Translations under genes and position numbers: made by a program
Notes under the pieces: generated by a model
The model's input: only the letters and a program-made list of their open reading frames with translations
Databases searched by the model: none
What the model was told of the DNA's origin: nothing
Source: UBA2779 sp965232165
Lineage (GTDB): Bacteria > Spirochaetota > Spirochaetia > DSM-2461
Length of the DNA: 64,000 nt
Direction of reading: 5' to 3'
Assembly (NCBI GenBank): GCA_965232165.1
Contig: CBDDOY010000002.1
Location: 124,001-188,000 of the forward strand
Part shown: in pieces, positions 58,456 through 64,000 of the stretch
Layout of the letters: each line of letters starts with the position of its first letter
How positions within the stretch are numbered: position 1 is the first letter of the stretch

Positions 58456-59402
58456 GGATAGAGCGCACCGATAAAGCCGGCACGGTGCGCTATGTGTTTG
58501 ACCTTGACGGCAACATCATAGAAGAACACCGGGGCGATGAACTGATCCGCTATGTGTTCCGCAGGGGAAAGCACCTGGCCAAGATCACCCCTGACGGGAC
58601 ATATTATTACGGCACGGACCGTCTTGGGAGCACCACGGTGATGTTTGACGGGGAGGGCAGCGTAGTCTGGCAGGGGGATGTATCGCCCTTTGGGGAACTG
58701 GTGTCCTCCGAAGGGAGCATTGAGGAGAGAGTGAAATTCACGGGGAAGGATTATGACGAAGCGGCCGGGCTGTACTACTTCAACGCGAGGTGGTATGATG
58801 CGGAGCTTGGGCGGTTTACAACGGAGGATCCGGCGCGGGACGGGTTGAACTGGTATGTGTATGTGAGGAATAATCCTTTGCGGTTTGTTGATCCGACGGG
58901 GCTGTTTGAAGAAGAAATTGAAAAAGCTGTCAACAACCACCTTGACGAAGAATACGTTCGTGGTACAAACGATTGCGACATTTGGGTGGAAAAAGTTCTA
59001 AAAGAAGCAGGAGTGGATTTGCCTGAAGAGTGGAAAGATGCCAAAGATACAACGGTCGAAAAACATCGCGAGGATATGAAATACATTTTGACTGACAAGC
59101 CATCCGCGGGCACAAATATAGGGCTTTCAGATGAAGGACACGCTATTTTGCTCCACCTGAATGAGGGGGATGACTTCGAAGGTGCATCCGTTGAAGTCGC
59201 TCACAATTCATCAATTTCGGAGATATTTGACTACGATAACATGCAACATTTTAATGAGAGCTTCGCCGGGACGTATACATTTTGGTCAGTTCCGGACTCA
59301 TCATCAAATGGCAATGACTCAGAGAATAGTGCTGCTAATTCTGCTACAAGTCCCAATTATAATGGGTCAAAAACGAATGCTAATCAAGGAGTAAAGAAAT
59401 GA
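58456..59402 (+). CDS. T16: Rhs A-core fragment with NlpC/P60-like amidase tip
   Basis: Core A from RIERTDKAGTVRYVFDLDG to FVDPTGL. The ~160-residue tip has GTNDCDIWVEKVLKEAGVDL, a Cys at the start of a helix as in NlpC/P60 and Tae-type amidases, and DEGHAILLHLNEG with a His in the following strand. Such enzymes cut peptidoglycan peptides. A Ser/Asn-rich tail ends the protein. Its TGA overlaps the start of Imm16 (ATGA). Confidence 0.75.
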
Positions 59403-60451
59403 AAACGAGAAAAATTTGTGGAATAGTTTTTTTCCTCATGCCTGTATCATTGCTATATCCGATAGGTGAAAAAGCTCTTTTCCCAGTTAGGAATGGTAGA
59501 TACACTGGCTATGCAAATAGAAATGGTGAGCTTGTTGTTGATGCCATATACGCTTATGCAGGGGCGTTCAGTGAAGAACTAGGAATGGCAAAAAAATTCG
59601 ATGAGACTTACGACTGTCTTAACACTGAGGGCGAGGTTGTTTTCAATATTGAAGCTAATTCAGTAGAAGGTTTTAGCAACGGTTTTGCTGCGATTGAGAG
59701 GAACGGGAAATGGGGATTTATCAATACCAAGGGAGAAATCGTTATCAAGCCCCAATATAGATATGTTGAATCATTTTCCCAGGACAAAGTCGCTGTGACT
59801 GATCAGAATAAGTCATCATTTTATATTGACTCACAAAATAGAAATGTTTTTGATACCAAGTATGATAATTGTTGGTCATTCAATGAAGGGTATGCTGTTA
59901 TTGAGAATGAAGATGGTGAGAGGGCTGTAATCAACAGCAATGGCAAGGTTGTGACTCCTTGGCAGGATCATTATGCGAATCATATAATTTTCGAAAAAAC
60001 ATGGTGTTATCGGACTGAAGATAACACAAAATACATTTGCATAAATCTTGAAACACTACAGGAAATTTTCGAGTTTCCCCTTGAGGAGGATGAGGAGTAT
60101 TTACCTATTGGATATCTTCAAAATGGCTATATTCCGGCTGGCACTCCGTCTCGTGGATGGGGGATTTTAAATATCAAAGGTGAAGTTGTTGTTGAATACC
60201 AGTACTCTCATATATCTGCACAAATGAGCGAAGGTATCTATACATTTACAAGACATATAAAAGGATATAGCCCTTCACCCCATGGCTATATTACTGCTGA
60301 AGGGGAGATCATTGCTCCAGCTAGGTTTAGGGTGGCATCATTATTTGAATATGGATTAGCGTCTATAATGGAACGGGATGGCAGAAGAGGTTATCTAAAC
60401 AAGAAAGGTGAAATCGCTTTTTATTATGCAGATGTTTTTGATGTAGAATGA
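59399..60451 (+). CDS. Imm16: exported KWG-repeat immunity protein
   Basis: 350 residues with a signal peptide (ICGIVFFLMPVSLLYPIG) and repeated WG blocks: ERNGKWGFINTKGEIVIKPQ, SRGWGILNIKGEVVVEYQY, GRRGYLNKKGEIAFYY. KWG repeats are frequent in spirochaetes and form beta-rich binding proteins. Export agrees with protecting peptidoglycan from T16. Confidence 0.75.
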   Translation: MKTRKICGIVFFLMPVSLLYPIGEKALFPVRNGRYTGYANRNGELVVDAIYAYAGAFSEELGMAKKFDETYDCLNTEGEVVFNIEANSVEGFSNGFAAIERNGKWGFINTKGEIVIKPQYRYVESFSQDKVAVTDQNKSSFYIDSQNRNVFDTKYDNCWSFNEGYAVIENEDGERAVINSNGKVVTPWQDHYANHIIFEKTWCYRTEDNTKYICINLETLQEIFEFPLEEDEEYLPIGYLQNGYIPAGTPSRGWGILNIKGEVVVEYQYSHISAQMSEGIYTFTRHIKGYSPSPHGYITAEGEIIAPARFRVASLFEYGLASIMERDGRRGYLNKKGEIAFYYADVFDVE

Positions 60452-60517
60452 CGGTATTCCCCTGACACCCTACTCCTGAACCGTCCTCCTTATCTCGGCG
60501 GCTTGGCTGCCGAATTA

Positions 60518-61105
60518 GGGAAGGATTATGACGAAGCGGCCGGGCTGTATTACTTCAACGCGAGGTGGTATGATGCGGAGCTTGGGCGGTTTACAACGGA
60601 GGATCCGGCACGGGACGGGTTGAACTGGTATATTTATGTGAGGAATAATCCACTTGCCTATACAGACCCTACTGGTTTAAGTGCTTTAGCAACTATATTA
60701 TCTGGATTAGGAACTGATGTAGCAATACCAGAACCAACCGATGCTGTCCCGTGGAAATGGGTAGGATGGGGAGTAGCAATTCTTGGTGCACTTGTAGTTG
60801 ATGCTATTATTGTAGATACAGTTATTGACAATGTAAATATGTCAAAAGGAGCAGATGATGAACCTGAGATTACAACTGACAATCCGCCTATTAAAGGAAA
60901 GCCAAATAGCACAACGACACAAGTTGATGAAGATGGCAACCCCAGAAAAGATAGGCACTATGGGCCTGATGGAAATGCTGATTTTGACATTGACTATACT
61001 GATCACGGCAATCCTAAAAATCATCCTGATGTTCCACACAAACATGATTGGGATTGGTCAAATCCTGATAGTCCAGCAAGAGGGCCTGGAACTCCGATTG
61101 AATAG
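60518..61105 (+). CDS. T17: short Rhs A-core end with PHxHxW-type nuclease-like tip
   Basis: About 45 core residues (GKDYDEAAGLYYFNARWYD); NNPLAYTDPTGL came with the tip. The tip has a membrane-like segment (WVGWGVAILGALVVDAIIV) and a C-terminus GKPNSTTTQVDEDGNPRKDR then FDIDYTDHGNPKNHPDVPHK. The DYTDHG-x-P-x-H-x-x-VPH-x-H-x-W signature is common at the ends of polymorphic toxins and is thought to be a nuclease; the family name is uncertain. The antidote is cytosolic. Confidence 0.7.
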   Translation, partial: GKDYDEAAGLYYFNARWYDAELGRFTTEDPARDGLNWYIYVRNNPLAYTDPTGLSALATILSGLGTDVAIPEPTDAVPWKWVGWGVAILGALVVDAIIVDTVIDNVNMSKGADDEPEITTDNPPIKGKPNSTTTQVDEDGNPRKDRHYGPDGNADFDIDYTDHGNPKNHPDVPHKHDWDWSNPDSPARGPGTPIE

Positions 61106-61116
61106 TGGAAATTGTT

Positions 61117-61503
61117 ATGAGCAATAAAATTATAGGCAAACAAATTGTTGAGGATTACTTTGGTTATTTCCCTACCTTTCACGATAGTGAAGTTATAGAA
61201 TTTTATTTGAACAGGACAAAAATTACTGCTAAAATCCTTATTTATACTTTTGATACAGATAATGAAATAAATGGGAGTAGGAATTATAGAAAAAAAAATG
61301 AATGTTTTATTTCCCTTGAAATTGAAAATATTAATGATATATCTTTAAAAGGATTTAACCATCAAAATGTTTTAGATAGAATTAGATTTATAGACACAGA
61401 TGATAATAAGATAAAAATTATTTTTGACGAATGTTTTGGTTTGTCAGGCTATATTATAGCAGAACAAATAAGTATTGTTTCATTAATGTCAACACCGGAA
61501 TGA
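61117..61503 (+). CDS. Imm17: Imm50-like cytosolic immunity protein
   Basis: 128 residues. The N-terminus YFGYFPTFHDSEVIEFYL matches the P-x-FHD-x-E motif of immunity protein 50-type families, with GFNHQNVLDRI later. No signal peptide, consistent with a nuclease tip. I prefer the ATG at 61117, which has GGAAATT upstream, to the GTG at 61105 that overlaps the T17 stop. Confidence 0.7.
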   Translation: MSNKIIGKQIVEDYFGYFPTFHDSEVIEFYLNRTKITAKILIYTFDTDNEINGSRNYRKKNECFISLEIENINDISLKGFNHQNVLDRIRFIDTDDNKIKIIFDECFGLSGYIIAEQISIVSLMSTPE

Positions 61504-61571
61504 AATTGCAGATTATCACCCGTGCTAGCAAAAATTAGATAACCACCCAATCCGCATGCACTAGTAGCCTT

Positions 61572-61727
61572 TCAAGGCTTAAATTGCGGATAGAGGCGTT
61601 TTAATTCTATCCGAGCATCATCAGCAGTAAACTGCCAGTCAACATTTTTTGCCGTGCGGTTTCTTTCTCGATTCCATGCTGTGTCTTCTTTTATCAAAGT
61701 TCTCAAATCAGGGATTCTTAGGGTCAG
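61572..61727 (-). pseudogene. IS630-type transposase C-terminal remnant
   Basis: The minus strand reads LRIPDLRTLIKEDTAWNRER then NRTAKNVDWQFTADDARIEL and KRLYPQ before a stop. The W-x-FT-x-DAR-x-KL-x-LYP ending is characteristic of IS630-type transposases. The rest is missing. Confidence 0.65.
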
Positions 61728-62088
61728 TGGGACACACTAAACACCATTGCTGCTGGAATGACAGAAACAAACACAGAACTTGAAAAGGCGTTTAATGATC
61801 TTGAGCAGGAGCTTACAGAAGATTACTCAACCTTTTTTGGGGAAGAATTAATTCCGCAGACGGATATTAGACTAAATCCAGCGGACTCAACAGCGATGGC
61901 TAAGTGGGGATGTGCATACAGAGTAGGACAAGCCTACGGGGAAGCACAATCGTTGTTATCAGGAGGAAGAGCTTTTACAGCTTCTGAAATATGGGAGAGT
62001 GTTGAACGTAATGTAAATGTTGGCAATACGGTAGATTCTAGTAGCTTATTTACACCTAATATGGTTGGTGTAGCAAACGATGCCCTAG
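61722..62088 (+). pseudogene. T18: headless tip fragment cut by IS copy 3
   Basis: The frame opens after a TAG and has no Rhs core. ELEKAFNDLEQELTEDYSTF precedes AMAKWGCAYRVGQAYGEAQ, a WGC-x-x-R helix start like that of C39/papain-like tips. The IS at 62089 truncates it before any His could be seen. Confidence 0.6.
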
Positions 62089-64000
62089 CCCAAGTTCACC
62101 ACTAAAAAACGTAATTCCTTATAATAAATGGAGTTACTATTTTTTATTTACACTACGGATTTGGTGAGTCGTCATCCGACGGTTCAACGCCTTTCCCGAC
62201 AACCCAAGCATCGCATAAATCTTCTGATGTTCTAGTTCCTGTCGGGAGTCGAGTCTCACTTCATTATTCATCAGCACTCCCTCTTCAGTCTTGGAAATGT
62301 ACTCTATGGTTATCCTCTGGTGGGTAGAAAGAACTTCTTTTATGGTCTTCCAACTCCGTGTATCTCCCCCTTTTCGTAATTTACATTCAGTCGCATGCAT
62401 CAGGTGATACGCAAGGACTGATATAAACATATGCGACTGCACTCTCTCCTCCAGTTGATGAAAGTTAGGCCGAAAGCCAAGATGAGACTTCATGTCTCTA
62501 AATGAGTTTTCAATACGGCCAAGCATTATATAGAGCTCCCAAATATTTTTGTCATCCAAATCTTTTCGATTGGTTCTAAGGGTATAAGTTCCTTCACTGT
62601 TTCCTGTCTGAGTTTTCTTCTCCCATTTAATGTCAATCGCATTCAACTTTCCTGTCCGCTTGGCAGGCTCCCCAGGAATAACTGATATTTCATAAAGTTT
62701 TGCAGCCTTTGGATATTTTTCCTTAAGCCTGCCAATGCTCTGAAGAACCGAAGAATACAGTTTCATGCGGTTTTTCTTGTTTAATCCGTCACGAAGATAT
62801 TGAAGTCTTTCAAGGAGGACGGTTTCGGTACGCATAGCCATGGCCTCTTCTTTAAGACGTTTGTGCTCGCTCTTTACCAGAACCCAATGCTCATCCGAGA
62901 TTGTTTTTCCGAATACTTCAATCTTGGCACCTGTTTTCTTGTCCTCCATGACCAGATTCATCTCTTGCGATGGCTCAAGCTCCAAAGGACTTTTCCCTCT
63001 GTGAACCACAAGGTAGGTACATTTTCGCTTTTTAAGCCATTCGATATTCTCTTTTGTGGCAATCCCGGCATCCATTACGACAGTTGCCCCGACTTTTAGG
63101 CCCGCGTTGGCTTCCAAATCTAAAATCGTGGCCTGAAAAGTCTTGGATTCGCACTGGTTCCCCGGATGGAACTTGCTATACTTGGGAAATCCATCCGCAT
63201 CGACAACCAACCCCAGGGTAGCCAATTTGCAGTCACTGCGCTTTTCTTTCGAGCGACCATAAGATGCCTTTGGGTTCTTTTTGCACTGACCCTCAAAGTA
63301 GGTGTTCGTTAAATCGTAAAGTACAATGCTTTCGTCGAGGGAGAATAAATCTTGTTCTTTACAAGCCAAATGCTTCTCCAGCTCGTCCTTACAGCGGTAG
63401 AGAACATCGGCAGCCCTGTAGTACGCATTCAGGGAGGACGAATGGGGTAAGCCGCACAGCTCAAAAAGAGCAGAATGTTTTTCCGCCCACTGCCTGGTAA
63501 ATCGCTCGCTGGCTGGTTTGATCATTCTACCGACGATTAGAGCTTCAAGTAAGGGGATCGTTCCCTTAGGCACACCGCATTTCCTTAGAACTCTGTCCAT
63601 TTCCAACTCTTTCCATTGCTGATGACAGACGTACTCAGGGCCTAGGCTTCTGACTTTCTTTGTTTCAAGGCTGTTAACATCGACCGCTACAAAATTGGCT
63701 TGCGCTTGAGCTTTTAGTTGTGCGTCTTTTGCCCGCTTGGTGAAAATGCGGTCTGATACCTGCTGTGCGATTTTCTCAATGTCTTCATCCAAGTCGAATA
63801 ATTCTCTGTTTCCTGAAAGAATATTTTCAATTCTTCTTGCCAGAGCCTTGTATTGAGATGGATCGATATCCAGTTTCCCAAGGTTGAGAATAATCCGCTG
63901 TCGGGGGCCTTTATCAGTGCGGATATTTTCTACAAGATTGAGGTAGGTGTACTGTTTTTTCGTTTTACCGTTGGCAACTTTTATTGATCTTATATACATA
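62089..64000 (-). mobile_element. IS1634-type insertion sequence, copy 3, running off the window
   Basis: The left end CCCAAGTTCACCA and the following bases equal copy 1. The bases before it are CTAG, the expected 4-bp target duplication; the other end is outside the window. Confidence 0.9.
62137..63999 (-). CDS. IS1634-family DDE transposase, copy 3
   Basis: 620 residues from MYIRSIKVANGK at 63999, intact and equal to copy 2 at the diagnostic residues (DPSQYK, CESKTF). Same DDE motifs as the other copies. Confidence 0.9.
   Translation of the reverse strand: MYIRSIKVANGKTKKQYTYLNLVENIRTDKGPRQRIILNLGKLDIDPSQYKALARRIENILSGNRELFDLDEDIEKIAQQVSDRIFTKRAKDAQLKAQAQANFVAVDVNSLETKKVRSLGPEYVCHQQWKELEMDRVLRKCGVPKGTIPLLEALIVGRMIKPASERFTRQWAEKHSALFELCGLPHSSSLNAYYRAADVLYRCKDELEKHLACKEQDLFSLDESIVLYDLTNTYFEGQCKKNPKASYGRSKEKRSDCKLATLGLVVDADGFPKYSKFHPGNQCESKTFQATILDLEANAGLKVGATVVMDAGIATKENIEWLKKRKCTYLVVHRGKSPLELEPSQEMNLVMEDKKTGAKIEVFGKTISDEHWVLVKSEHKRLKEEAMAMRTETVLLERLQYLRDGLNKKNRMKLYSSVLQSIGRLKEKYPKAAKLYEISVIPGEPAKRTGKLNAIDIKWEKKTQTGNSEGTYTLRTNRKDLDDKNIWELYIMLGRIENSFRDMKSHLGFRPNFHQLEERVQSHMFISVLAYHLMHATECKLRKGGDTRSWKTIKEVLSTHQRITIEYISKTEEGVLMNNEVRLDSRQELEHQKIYAMLGLSGKALNRRMTTHQIRSVNKK

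Noticed and set aside
12687..62088. CRISPR-like array because of many repeats
   Set aside because: The repeats are hundreds to thousands of bases of coding sequence, not short, evenly spaced units.

Overview
The window looks like a chromosomal segment of a diderm bacterium. The gene content (a MoxR/DUF58/DUF4381 set, EF-P with EpmA, KWG-repeat and loosely lipoboxed exported proteins, and very large YD-repeat genes) fits a spirochaete best, but this assignment is weak because there is no rRNA or other strong taxonomic marker. No tRNA, rRNA or CRISPR array was seen.

Layout. Positions 1-3.0 kb carry a minus-strand operon, DUF445 membrane protein, an 85-aa unknown, MoxR AAA+ ATPase, DUF58 and the start of a DUF4381 protein. 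Positions 3.0-8.4 kb are a decaying defence island: a relic of a REP-type tyrosine transposase, a TIR-domain gene with two in-frame stops and a partner ORF, an orphan vsr endonuclease, a frameshifted PF10137-type TIR-like effector, and an RloA/RloB-like pair with a strong promoter and terminator. Positions 8.4-12.0 kb hold housekeeping genes on the minus strand: ferredoxin, epmA, efp and a two-lobed methyltransferase.

From 12.7 kb to the end, everything functional on the plus strand is one enormous Rhs/YD-repeat polymorphic-toxin array. I count 18 successive modules (T1-T18). A typical module is a fragment of GC-rich Rhs core (0 to about 7 kb long) ending at the DPTGL or DAWGL cleavage motif, followed by a short AT-rich toxin tip of unique sequence and then an immunity gene overlapping or abutting the tip. 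Recognisable tips are M23 endopeptidases (T2, T5, decayed T8), papain/C39/NlpC-like cysteine peptidases (T1, T13, T16, T18), a caspase-like peptidase (T4), zincins (T9 HEQGH; T11 M91-like) and probable nucleases (T10, T17); the others are unrecognised. Three core types (A, B, C) are intermixed. Most immunity proteins have signal peptides or lipoboxes, so most tips probably act in the periplasm.

None of the modules has a convincing start: even the 7-kb Rhs gene at 31.9-38.9 kb is open through its apparent start codon to an upstream stop and lacks a secretion-type N-terminus. The array therefore reads as a store of silent, headless cassettes that could be swapped by homologous recombination into an expressed Rhs gene outside the window. 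Three near-identical 2131-bp IS1634-type elements and fragments of IS256-, IS630- and HTH-type transposases lie at module borders; one IS splits an immunity gene cleanly with a 4-bp duplication.
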